Source: Thalassiosira profunda (taxonomy: Eukaryota > Bacillariophyta > Thalassiosirophyceae > Thalassiosirales > Thalassiosiraceae). From it: a stretch of DNA of 14,301 bases. A program made the translations under genes and the position numbers. The notes under the pieces are model-generated. The model was given only the letters and a program-made list of their open reading frames with translations. It made no database searches and was not told the origin of the DNA. Every line of letters begins with the position of its first letter. The first letter of the stretch is position 1. Positions 7,845-14,301 of this stretch are shown piece by piece. Location of the stretch: positions 1 through 14,301 of the forward strand of contig JALLAP010000320.1 in assembly GCA_036939355.1 (NCBI GenBank), read 5' to 3'.

Positions 7845-8278
7845 TGGAGGATGTTGCGCAAAGCTAGACGCGAGAAGAGGGCTGCGGCGCCCAGTGCCGC
7901 TGGGTTGCGGTTGTGGGTTGGCTGTTGTGCGGAGGCGGAGGCGGACGGAAAAGATCTCTTCAACAGGAAATCAAGATGCCCATCTCAAGTGACAGTCACA
8001 AATTGCTCATTGCTCACAAATTGCCTGAATTGCTCACAATTTTGCCTTGTGCCCGATGGTTCAGATGGCCAGGGTGCCCACGTGGTGGCGGCGTCAACAA
8101 GGTTTGTCGCTGCCAACTGCTGGCCCAGCCAGCTGCTTGAGCAAGATTGTTCGGAGTGTCGGCGGGCTCGGCTGTCGAGGTTGCTTTTGGCAGGGCGCGC
8201 GTTGCTTTGCATCTTGCAAATGGCGCGCATACATAATGCACTTATCACTTATCACCCTTTATCGATCCGAAATCAACA
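7845..8278. promoter_or_regulatory. divergent promoter region between two plastid-protein genes
   Basis: This 434-bp region separates the start codons of the fibrillin-like gene (minus) and the 104-residue plastid protein (plus), so it holds both promoters. It is GC-rich near the left gene (about 7870-7950) and carries a three-copy direct repeat at 7996-8045, described separately. Just before the right-hand start lies a short repetition (CTTATCACTTATCACC, 8231-8246). Open frames that cross the region lack coding character. Confidence 0.5.
7996..8045. repeat. three spaced direct repeats of TCACAAATTGC
   Basis: TCACAAATTGC occurs at 7996-8006 and 8014-8024, and a variant, TCACAATTTTGC, at 8034-8045. 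The steps of 18 and 20 nt between copies are close to two helical turns. ATTGCTC is interleaved at 8002-8008, 8009-8015 and 8029-8035. The cluster lies about 150 bp from one start codon and 230 bp from the other in a divergent promoter, which suggests binding sites for a transcription factor; this is inference. Confidence 0.6.
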
Positions 8279-8665
8279 ATGGTCCGCGTTCTGCCCACCC
8301 TTACCATCATCGTGGCCGCTCTCTCTGCCGCCACGGCCTTCGTCCCTGCACCGGCCATGCGCCATTCTACCCGGTACTTTGCAGGCGAGGCCGACGATGT
8401 TGGTGGCCCTGTCGATGCAGCCGATGACTTCGTCGCCGCTTCCTTTGCTGACGAGGAAGTTGAAGGTGCGTTATTGTTATCCCCCAACCTTTCATAGTGC
8501 TCGCATATTCTCACTTCTTTATGCTGCCCCTCCAAAGACATTGCCGAGATTCCTGTCGTCGAGGAAGATGCGACCATCAAATCCAAGACGGCCGGTCCCG
8601 ACTTCACTAAGCTCGCCGACGAGATTCAGTCCGCTTTCAAGAAGATCTTCAGCGGCTCCAAGTGA
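8279..8665 (+). CDS. small acidic plastid-targeted protein, 104 residues, two exons, function unknown
   Basis: Exon 1 (8279-8465) and exon 2 (8538-8665) join in frame. The start ATG has a purine-rich context (AATCAACAATGG). Residues 1-20 are a textbook signal peptide (VRVLPTLTIIVAALSAATA) and the junction A|FVPAP matches the ASAFAP plastid-import motif; the next residues include several Arg and Ser. The mature region of roughly 70 residues is acidic in the middle (EADDVGG, ADDFVAASFADEEVEGD) and ends in an amphipathic, basic helix-like stretch (LADEIQSAFKKIFSGSK). I recognise no family. The presence of presequence, intron and compact reading frame in both exons supports a real gene. A plastid stroma or thylakoid location is predicted from the presequence alone. 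Confidence 0.78.
8466..8537 (+). other. spliceosomal intron in the small plastid-protein gene
   Basis: This 72-nt intron has donor GTGCGT after GAAG and acceptor CCAAAG, preceded by a pyrimidine-rich run (CTCACTTCTTTATGCTGCCCCTCC). Reading through gives TAG within 11 codons. Removal joins G|AC (Asp) and leaves the acidic frame continuous to TGA at 8663-8665. Confidence 0.8.
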
Positions 8666-8755
8666 TGTGGTTGTTGTTGAGTGTGGATCTTTGGAGAGGC
8701 GGCTATAGGTAGGTAGCGGCAGCTGGTGTAACAACTACTACAATAGCTCAGTTGT

Positions 8756-9213
8756 TCAGTCATCCTTTTCTTTCGACCCCTTTTGTGCCTTTGACTTCGC
8801 TGTTTTTGCCTTCCCTCGTTTCCCTCCTTTGCTATTGCTGTTGCTATGCATCTGGGCATCATTTTGCCGCTCACGCCTCTTCTCGTCGCCCGGGTGATTC
8901 TCCTTTGATTGCTCCATTTGCAGGTGTTGCCGCACCTCATCTGCAATGGCACCCAGCACATTCTGAGGAAGAACAGTGTACGTGGTCGCATCAGGTTCCC
9001 GTATCATTTTTTGCTGCGATGCGCAGCTGATATCTGCCCTCCATGCCCTCCCACGCTCGCACCCAATAGCAGCAGAAGTAATGCGGACAAAACCACAATT
9101 GCAAGCAGGAGTACCCCCATAAATACACAGCTCCAAACGGGCAGCGTGATGATGATTGGACGCTTCCATCCTTCTTCCGCAATATCATCGTATCGTCGGG
9201 CCTCGTGTGACAT
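8756..9213 (-). CDS. probable small single-pass membrane protein with Lys-rich tail, two exons
   Basis: My model is exon 1 at 9213-9055 and exon 2 at 8962-8756, giving 121 residues. Exon 1 encodes a short charged start (MSHEARRYDDIAEEGWKRP) and then about 30 strongly hydrophobic residues (VWSCVFMGVLLLAIVVLSAL followed by LLLLLG), a clear transmembrane helix. Exon 2 encodes NVLGAIADEVRQHLQ and then a hydrophilic tail dense in Lys, Arg, Gln and Ser (for example SKGGKRGKAKTAKSKAQKGS) ending in KEKDD. The likely topology is a short N-terminus, one membrane span and a basic cytosolic or stromal tail. I recognise no family. The start at 9213 has a fair context (AACAACATGT). An extra upstream exon (for example from the ATG at 9368, SKKEKREALARAR) is possible, but I found no splice pair that joins it in frame. 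Without splicing, exon 1 alone would give a 69-residue protein. Confidence 0.55.
8963..9054 (-). other. probable spliceosomal intron in the small membrane-protein gene
   Basis: The donor is GTGGGA (from 9054) and the acceptor CTTCCTCAG (ending at 8963), for a 92-nt intron in phase 0 that joins GAS to NVLGAIADE. The donor is weaker than those of the other introns here. Reading through instead stops at TGA after HRSKK. The model rests on the pyrimidine-rich acceptor and on the coherent basic tail it restores. Confidence 0.5.
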
Positions 9214-9805
9214 GTTGTTTTGATGGCAGCCACCGATTGCATCTCAGTACATGCTTCATCAGCAGCGCCATCACCATCAGTTTTGCTTCTGCCAGACCTA
9301 GTATTCCTTCTATTGCGGTGCCAGCAGCGAGCCCGGGCCAGCGCTTCTCGCTTCTCCTTCTTTGACATTCTTGCCGGAGAAACAGGCGTGGCTGGTGATT
9401 GGATCAGCCGCCAACTCTGCTCATCCACACATGAACGCCAGGTGCGTGGGGGTATCCTCGCCGCCGAGGCGATGTGGGCGTGGAGCCGCCATCAGTGTCA
9501 GCCGCCGCCGAGTCACCGCTGCAGCTGCCTTCGTGATCAGACCATTCGCCCGTCAGCGCCATGCTGCGTGCTAATAAAGCGGAACGAACAGCGTTGCACC
9601 AAAAGATGCAGGGCGAGGCGGCCGGTGGAGGACCTTGACATAAAATCTACAAAGGAATTAGTAACTTTGGGTTGACACCGAGGAAGAGCTCGAGAGCGAG
9701 CAGACCTCAGTTGACACCCAAGATGCACCTCGGCGTTGGAATGAAGCCCACATGCGCCCACAATCCGCTCGAATGCACCTCTGCAATAGCCAACGTTCCG
9801 CAACC
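9214..9805. promoter_or_regulatory. divergent intergenic region upstream of the membrane-protein gene and the plastid-protein gene
   Basis: This 592-bp region separates the two start codons. The minus strand stays open from about 9430 to 9214 with a basic translation beginning at an ATG at 9368, which could be an unrecognised 5' exon. The part near the plus-strand gene holds TAGTAACTTT (9659-9668), two copies of GTTGACACC (9671-9679 and 9710-9718) and two copies of ATGCACCTC (9723 and 9773). I see no tRNA or other RNA gene. Two further in-frame ATGs (9752 and 9773) precede the start I chose for the plus-strand gene. Confidence 0.45.
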
Positions 9806-10754
9806 ATGACTGTGACCTCTCGCGCCGCCTTCCTCTCTCTCCTCCTCGCGTCCGCCTACTCGTTCGCCCCGTCCGCCGTTCGGTCAAAGCGAACTGCGGT
9901 CGCCACCTCGTCGCACGCCATGGAACGCCTTCACGATCCTTCGACGAACGCCTTTGGCTCGGTGGAGCATGTCTACACCCTCCGCGACATCGACAGGGTC
10001 ACCAAGATGATTGCGGACGACGAATGGAATGCACTGGGCAGCACGGTGGCTGAGTCGATGTACGAGACAATCCTTGATGTAGGAGACGACGCCTTGAAGC
10101 AGAGAGGGTGGGTGGATAGGATGTCACTGACGAACCGGATTGCAGAGGAGGTCTCGAGTGCTGTCGAGGTATGTTGAGCACGATGTTTATGCTTGGTCTG
10201 CATGCCTTATGTCTCAACATTGCAATTCTGGGAAGAAATCGCTCTACAGAATCCGCACCCAGCCGGGCGGCACGTTCGATCACGATCCTCACACGCTCCC
10301 AAAGGAGCTGCTGACGTCGATGCACACCGTCCTACGCCACGAGCTTGGCAGAATCGCCGAACCGTCGTTCGATTGCAACATCCACGATCTTTCCCTGCTC
10401 GTCCTTTCCGCTGTGAGCGAGGCCGTCGAAAGCTACTGCGGCATCACCAACATCAACGCTCCGTTCTTCGATCTCTCTGCCGAAATGGACCATCGCATCC
10501 GCGACAGACGCCGGAAGCTGTTGGTGAAACACTCGAAGGGATACGAGAACGTGCGTGACATCGAAAAGGACATCGAGTCCAATCGGAAAGGCTGGGTCCG
10601 CGACGTGTTGGGCGACCGGGCGGCTAAACAGTACGAGTTCGGCGAAGTCACGACGAAAGCTGGCAACAAACACAGCCACCAGAAGGAGAAGGCGGCGAGA
10701 AATGGCATTATGAGTGCTCTGTTCAGCGATCTCGATGGCGTGCTCATGCCTTAG
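9806..10754 (+). CDS. plastid-targeted protein of unknown function, 293 residues, two exons
   Basis: Exon 1 (9806-10168) and exon 2 (10236-10754) join in phase 0. I chose the ATG at 9806 because it gives a compact signal peptide (VTSRAAFLSLLLASAYS) followed by FAPSAVRSKR, a clear ASAFAP-type junction with a basic transit region. The in-frame ATGs at 9752 and 9773 would bury that signal behind 18 or fewer extra residues. The mature protein is mostly charged and probably helical: DIDRVTKMIADDEWNALG and MYETILDVGDDALKQRGW in exon 1, then KSLYRIRTQPGG, FDHDPHTLPKELL, DHRIRDRRRKLL and RDIEKDIESNRKGW in exon 2, with a softer segment around SLLVLSAVSEAVESYCG. I recognise no domain. The gene is convergent with the CCA-enzyme gene, 133 bp away. 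Plastid location is predicted; function is open. Confidence 0.8.
10169..10235 (+). other. spliceosomal intron in the plastid-protein gene
   Basis: This 67-nt intron has a good donor (GTATGT after GTCGAG) and acceptor TGGGAAG. Reading through stops at the third codon (TGA). The alternative acceptor 14 nt further on (CTACAG) would break the frame, so the upstream one is preferred. It joins SSAVE to KSLYRIR. Confidence 0.75.
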
Positions 10755-10887
10755 ACCGGAGGATCGAAAGCCCGCTAGAGTTGGGCGCTGTAAATGCTAT
10801 GAAGTGCCGGTGCCAATAGATTGCTAATACTGCGGCACTGCTACTAAATATGAACAGGCATGCACACAAGATACAGTACAAATGCAT
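10755..10887. other. convergent intergenic gap (3' UTRs)
   Basis: These 133 bases lie between facing stop codons and are AT-richer than the genes (for example ACTAAATATGAACAGG and ATACAGTACAAATGC). They presumably hold both transcript ends. I see nothing else in them. Confidence 0.45.
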
Positions 10888-13800
10888 TTATTTCTTGTCA
10901 CCTGTGGGATCAGATCGGATCTTCTTCGAGAAATGCTTTCCATTCTCTCCTTGCGCAATCGGAGACGAGTGGCCATCACCGCCCGCCACCCCGATATTTG
11001 CCTCACCCTCTGCACCCTCCTGCTCCCTCTCTCTTTTCCGTTCTCGCAAATGCGCCATGCATTCCTCCTTGGTGCCCCTCGGATTCAGCAACATCCATCG
11101 CGTCTGATCCTCGAGGTACACGCCCACGACGGGGCCTTTCGGCAGGCTCAGCTCCTTGATCATTTCCTTCCCGTTGAGGTGGGGCCGTACCTTCCAGCAC
11201 TGGTCGAGGTCCAGGTCGTGCACGAGGGCACGGTACAGTTCCCGCGAGGGCTGCTCCGCCGGGACCATGCTCAGCGCCGGGTCGTAATCCTCGACGGTCG
11301 GCCGTTGGAACGAGCGAATCTCCCACGCCGCCGCGGCGAGGAGGCACGTGACCCAGTTCTCCTTTAGCGACCGAAGGAGCAGCCCCGCGCGTAGTCGACA
11401 GAGCGGCGTGAGGCGGAAGGGTTGTCCGGCTTCCTCGCCCCCCGGCCCTTGCCGATGGGCCGCCAATTGGGACCGAATCTCGGACAGGATCGCCGTCATC
11501 TCGTCGACGTGGGACAATATTCGCGACACGGCCTGGACGTCCCGCACCGGGAACTTGAGCGCCTCCTTGATCATGTGCGACGTCACCGTCACCTCCCGTC
11601 CCTTCTTGTCCGGGAAGGTGAGGCTGTGGAACGGCAATATGAACGAACACAGGTGGAGGAGGCGCGAGTCGGCCTCTGAGGGCAGCAAGAAGGCGTCGTT
11701 TTCCCCGCCGTCCCGCTCGCCCCAATCCGAGCGTTCGCGCAGCACGCTCTCCCGCTCTGCAGCGTGGCCCTCCATCACCTTGGGCAGCAGGTCGAGGAGA
11801 GAGCTGCTCTCCTCCCAGCCGCGCGCCCGGTGTCCTGCTGCGAGCTCGACGGCCAGGGGCCCGTCCAGGCCAAGGCTGCAGCTGTAGTCGACGCCCAATA
11901 TGTGCCCCGTGACCGGTCCGCCGGCGTATTCGTGATCGCCCGGAAACGATCCGGGGAAGGCAAAGACGGACCCGGCCAGGTGGAGCGACGCGATCATGTC
12001 CAGCGCCCTTCCCGGCCGGGCGTGTTTTCCCGTCAGCATCCCTTCCACCTCCTTCCCGATCCGTTCTCTACTGACCTTCACGTGGAGGCTGTGGTGGACG
12101 CGCTTGCTCATGGCCGCCTCCTTGATCTGGTCGTCCAGCGTGAAATCCAACCTAACGCAAAAGCGTACTGCGCGCAAAACCCGGAGCGGATCGTCGTGGA
12201 ACGTCACGTGGGGATCGATCGGCGTGACTATTTTGCGATGCACCAAGAGGTCGTCCAGCCCTCTTCCAGTCCAATCCTCGATCTTGCGGCTGCGCACGTT
12301 GTAAAAGAGGGAGTTGATGGTGAAGTCTCGCCGCAGCGCGTCCTCGAGGGGGGTGCCGAACATGCGGGTGTCGGAAGTGGGGATGCGCGATCCCGGTTCG
12401 TACACCTCCTCGGCCCTCAAATTCACAAAGTCCACGTCCATCCCGTGGACCTTCATGGTGGCCGTCTCCAGGTGCTTGGACTGGGAGGGATTGGCCCCGA
12501 TCACCCCGATTCGGGGCTGCTTCTTCCGCTTCTTCTTTTCCGGATGTTTGGCATTCCGCTTGCCGCGCTCCATCAGTTCCTCCAGGCCCTTCTCTTCCGT
12601 GGTCATAGATTCTCGCTCGAGCCGTTCCTCCTCCTCCATCTTCTGGGCGAGGTAGCTCTGGACGATGCGCGCGAATTGCACTCCCATCATGCAATCCAAG
12701 GCGACATCGACGTCGGCCGAGTGGTTGTTGAGGAGCTTGTCTCGGACCCATCCGCCGGCCACCCGTATCTCGATGCGCTCCACATCCGGGGGCAATTTCT
12801 TCCACGATTGGTTGTCTTTGGATTCCTGTTTGGTGAACCCTCCTCTTGCGCTGAGGCTCTCCCGGGGAGGCGTAGGGTCGACGATCAATTGTCCGGCCTC
12901 GTAGGCCTCGGCGGCGTGGGTCAATTCCAGAAACAGCGTGTCCTCCTCGGGGGTGAGGCGGAGGTTGACGCTGTGGTGGTCCGCCGGCGTTTGCAGACTG
13001 TCGTCGGAAGCTCCCGACGAGGCGGGCTGCAGTTCTGCCACGTCGGCACTATCGATCGTCGACCGGGGCTCACCGAGATGTTGTTCGGCCTCGGCCATGA
13101 TTTTCTCCGCCTCCTCGACGGTCACCGACTGGATGGTCGTGTTGACGGACGCCTCCTCGATGCTCTTGCAGGCCTTCAACTTGCCCTTGACCAGACAATC
13201 CTCATCTATCATATCTTCACCGTCGGCCACAGCGTCTTCGCTGGCGGAGCGGGTCCGATTGCTCAGGGAGGAATTGTGGTGAAGCAGCGGCTGAGCGGAA
13301 TTGGCCCGGATGGTCTTCATGAGGTCCACGGCCGCGGCCATCGTTTCTGCCTCTCCCCCATTGATATCTTCTCTCACTGATTCTAATAACGCCCTCGCAT
13401 CAATGTTGGTGGCGGCGCCCTCCCCATTCGCAGTATTTTGCAATCCTCCATCTGAAATGTCCATTGATGCCTGCCGCTCCAGACTCCCCTCTTCCGCCAC
13501 GGTTCCGATGGGCGGCGAGGCAGGATCGCCCTCACTCATCTTCATGTCTCCATTTGTCACGCTGCCGCTCGCCACGGAAATATCCATGGACTGCGTCCGA
13601 TCCCCCGCGTCCCCGTTCGCTTGAGCGCCGTCCAGCATCTCGACATTGTCCGGCATGGCCTCATTTATATTTTGTGTCTCCTCCCCGGAAGCGGGGACGG
13701 ACGACGCGTCCCTCGGTCCCTGGCCGTCCATCTTCCCCACCCGCAACAGCGTCGGCGGCGGGGGGCCCGGGGGTTCCACCGCCGGCGACCGCCCGAGCAC

Positions 13801-13959
13801 CACCCCCTCCAAGAACCGCGGGTCGACGACGGGGGGCTCGCCCGATCCTATTCGCGGCGTGCGGTGGGCCTCGCGCCGGGGCAATACGCGGCCGCGGTGA
13901 TTATTTTGGCCGCGGAGGAGCAGGAAGCACGGGTTGGGCCACCTCATGGCCCGATGCAT
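10888..13959 (-). CDS. CCA-adding tRNA nucleotidyltransferase (class II) with long acidic N-terminal extension
   Basis: This enzyme adds or repairs the CCA 3' end of tRNAs from CTP and ATP without a nucleic-acid template. From the ATG at 13959 the product has 1023 residues, well beyond the roughly 400-550 usual for the family. The catalytic half is complete: VAGGWVRDKLL (400-410), the metal-binding D416-V-D418, SKHLETATMKVHG with VDFVNLR, FGTPLEDA, RRDFTINSLFYN (from 543), DDPLRVLRAVRF (from 589) and RERIGKEVEGM. A Lys/Glu-rich insertion follows the DxD strand (LEELMERGKRNAKHPEKKKR). The C-terminal half keeps the eukaryotic features, such as LDLDQCWKVRPHLNGKEM and LNPRGTKEEC. The first 40 residues are Arg-rich with no Asp or Glu, like an organelle presequence; then comes about 300 residues of acidic low complexity. 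The frame is closed upstream by a stop near 14080. Alternative ATGs at 13947 and 13731 are discussed in the findings. Confidence 0.92.
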   Translation of the reverse strand: MHRAMRWPNPCFLLLRGQNNHRGRVLPRREAHRTPRIGSGEPPVVDPRFLEGVVLGRSPAVEPPGPPPPTLLRVGKMDGQGPRDASSVPASGEETQNINEAMPDNVEMLDGAQANGDAGDRTQSMDISVASGSVTNGDMKMSEGDPASPPIGTVAEEGSLERQASMDISDGGLQNTANGEGAATNIDARALLESVREDINGGEAETMAAAVDLMKTIRANSAQPLLHHNSSLSNRTRSASEDAVADGEDMIDEDCLVKGKLKACKSIEEASVNTTIQSVTVEEAEKIMAEAEQHLGEPRSTIDSADVAELQPASSGASDDSLQTPADHHSVNLRLTPEEDTLFLELTHAAEAYEAGQLIVDPTPPRESLSARGGFTKQESKDNQSWKKLPPDVERIEIRVAGGWVRDKLLNNHSADVDVALDCMMGVQFARIVQSYLAQKMEEEERLERESMTTEEKGLEELMERGKRNAKHPEKKKRKKQPRIGVIGANPSQSKHLETATMKVHGMDVDFVNLRAEEVYEPGSRIPTSDTRMFGTPLEDALRRDFTINSLFYNVRSRKIEDWTGRGLDDLLVHRKIVTPIDPHVTFHDDPLRVLRAVRFCVRLDFTLDDQIKEAAMSKRVHHSLHVKVSRERIGKEVEGMLTGKHARPGRALDMIASLHLAGSVFAFPGSFPGDHEYAGGPVTGHILGVDYSCSLGLDGPLAVELAAGHRARGWEESSSLLDLLPKVMEGHAAERESVLRERSDWGERDGGENDAFLLPSEADSRLLHLCSFILPFHSLTFPDKKGREVTVTSHMIKEALKFPVRDVQAVSRILSHVDEMTAILSEIRSQLAAHRQGPGGEEAGQPFRLTPLCRLRAGLLLRSLKENWVTCLLAAAAWEIRSFQRPTVEDYDPALSMVPAEQPSRELYRALVHDLDLDQCWKVRPHLNGKEMIKELSLPKGPVVGVYLEDQTRWMLLNPRGTKEECMAHLRERKREREQEGAEGEANIGVAGGDGHSSPIAQGENGKHFSKKIRSDPTGDKK

Positions 13960-14231
13960 GGGCGGGCGGGGACCATTGTTCCTTCTTGGCGGCTTCCGCG
14001 TGTTGTTCAACGTCCGTTTTCTGTGAGAGCGAACTCCAGTAGAGTGTGCGTTCGGGAGTGAGCACGCAAGCTCGCTCCTTCAACTTCTTTTTAACTAAGT
14101 AACTACTAGGTGAGATTAAGCCATACTGATTCCTTTTGTGTAGAGATTACTTGCAAAAATATGGACACTAAATTTTTCTCAACCACCCATCTTCAGCCAC
14201 CCCCTCACTTTCCGTCGCCCGCCTCCCCACG
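13960..14231. promoter_or_regulatory. divergent promoter region with an AT-rich core
   Basis: This 272-bp region lies between the CCA-enzyme start (minus) and the next start (plus). Positions about 14083-14178 are markedly AT-rich compared with the rest of the window (for example TTTTTAACTAAGTAACTACTAGG and GCAAAAATATGGAC). They are followed by a pyrimidine-rich leader to 14231. It most likely holds both core promoters. I cannot point to a specific factor site. Confidence 0.45.
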
Positions 14232-14301
14232 ATGATCGGCGCCCCTCGCTCCATCGTCGGGACCGTGCTCGGACTGGCCCTGCGCGCCCACTCCTCCTCC
14301 G
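14232..14301 (+). CDS. start of a further gene, cut off by the window; product unknown
   Basis: An ATG follows a CT-rich leader (CCCGCCTCCCCACG), as for the gene at 5005, and the frame stays open to the window edge for 23 codons. The visible start (MIGAPRSIVGTVLGLALRAH then SSS) has Arg, hydrophobic residues and Ser and no acids, like a mitochondrial presequence or a signal peptide. Too little is present to name a family, and the model depends on the divergent layout and leader. Confidence 0.45.
   Translation, partial: MIGAPRSIVGTVLGLALRAHSSS

Noticed and set aside
7851..8708. Plus-strand open frame of 285 codons crossing the divergent promoter and the small plastid-protein gene
   Set aside because: It conflicts with the spliced gene at 8279-8665, which has a presequence and consensus splice sites. 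Its own translation is low-quality Ser/Pro/Arg sequence.
8730..8756. AACAACT...AGTTGTT inverted repeat (7-bp stem, 13-nt loop) in the convergent 3' gap
   Set aside because: The stem is short and AT-rich, has no U-run context, and overlaps a stop codon. It is expected by chance, and eukaryotic mRNA ends do not use such hairpins.
9220..9675. Plus-strand open frame of 151 codons in the intergenic region
   Set aside because: It has a Cys/Arg/Ser-rich composition without domain or presequence and overlaps the likely promoter of the next gene and the possible 5' part of the minus-strand gene.
11764..13380. Long plus-strand open frame (538 codons) opposite the CCA-enzyme gene
   Set aside because: It lies fully antisense to a gene with complete catalytic motifs. 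Its translation has no recognisable domain and reflects the GC-rich codon use of the real gene.

Overview
The window looks like nuclear DNA from a photosynthetic eukaryote with a complex (red-lineage) plastid, most likely a diatom or a close stramenopile relative. Five genes can only be read through if short GT-AG introns (67 to 112 nt) are removed. Three predicted proteins begin with a signal peptide that ends in an Ala/Ser-Phe junction, the 'ASAFAP' type of bipartite plastid presequence used by diatoms. The partial CAP protein at the left end also carries a Cys-containing module (SWEL ... GDGICC) of a type I associate with diatom secreted proteins. There are no bacterial operons or Shine-Dalgarno sites, and start codons sit in Kozak-like contexts. 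The exact species cannot be told from the sequence alone.

Layout, left to right: (1) 3' part of a secreted CAP/SCP protein (+, 3-872); (2) a membrane-anchored M14-like DUF2817 peptidase (-, 1081-2718); (3) a two-exon small-domain (MTS) methyltransferase with a DnaJ-like double CxxC finger (+, 2940-4695); (4) a 510-residue unrecognised charged protein with two hydrophobic segments and paired Trp repeats (+, 5005-6537); (5) a two-exon plastid PAP/fibrillin-like protein with an unusual hydrophobic tail (-, 6575-7844); (6) a two-exon 104-residue plastid-targeted acidic protein of unknown function (+, 8279-8665); (7) a probable two-exon single-pass membrane protein with a basic tail (-, 8756-9213); (8) a two-exon 293-residue plastid-targeted protein of unknown function (+, 9806-10754); (9) a large CCA-adding tRNA nucleotidyltransferase with a long acidic N-terminal extension (-, 10888-13959); (10) the first 23 codons of a further gene (+, from 14232).

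Genes mostly alternate in strand, giving convergent pairs with very short gaps (37 bp between genes 4 and 5, 90 bp between 6 and 7, 133 bp between 8 and 9, 208 bp between 1 and 2) and divergent pairs that must share short intergenic promoters (221 bp between 2 and 3, 434 bp between 5 and 6, 592 bp between 7 and 8, 272 bp between 9 and 10). The genes do not form one pathway. Two are RNA-modification or tRNA-maturation enzymes by homology (methyltransferase, CCA enzyme), and three of the central genes are predicted to send products to the plastid. I see no mobile element, CRISPR array, tRNA or rRNA gene. The points most worth following are the finger-methyltransferase fusion, the fibrillin with a membrane tail, the two plastid-targeted proteins of unknown function, the alternative starts of the CCA enzyme and a three-copy direct repeat in the 5/6 divergent promoter.
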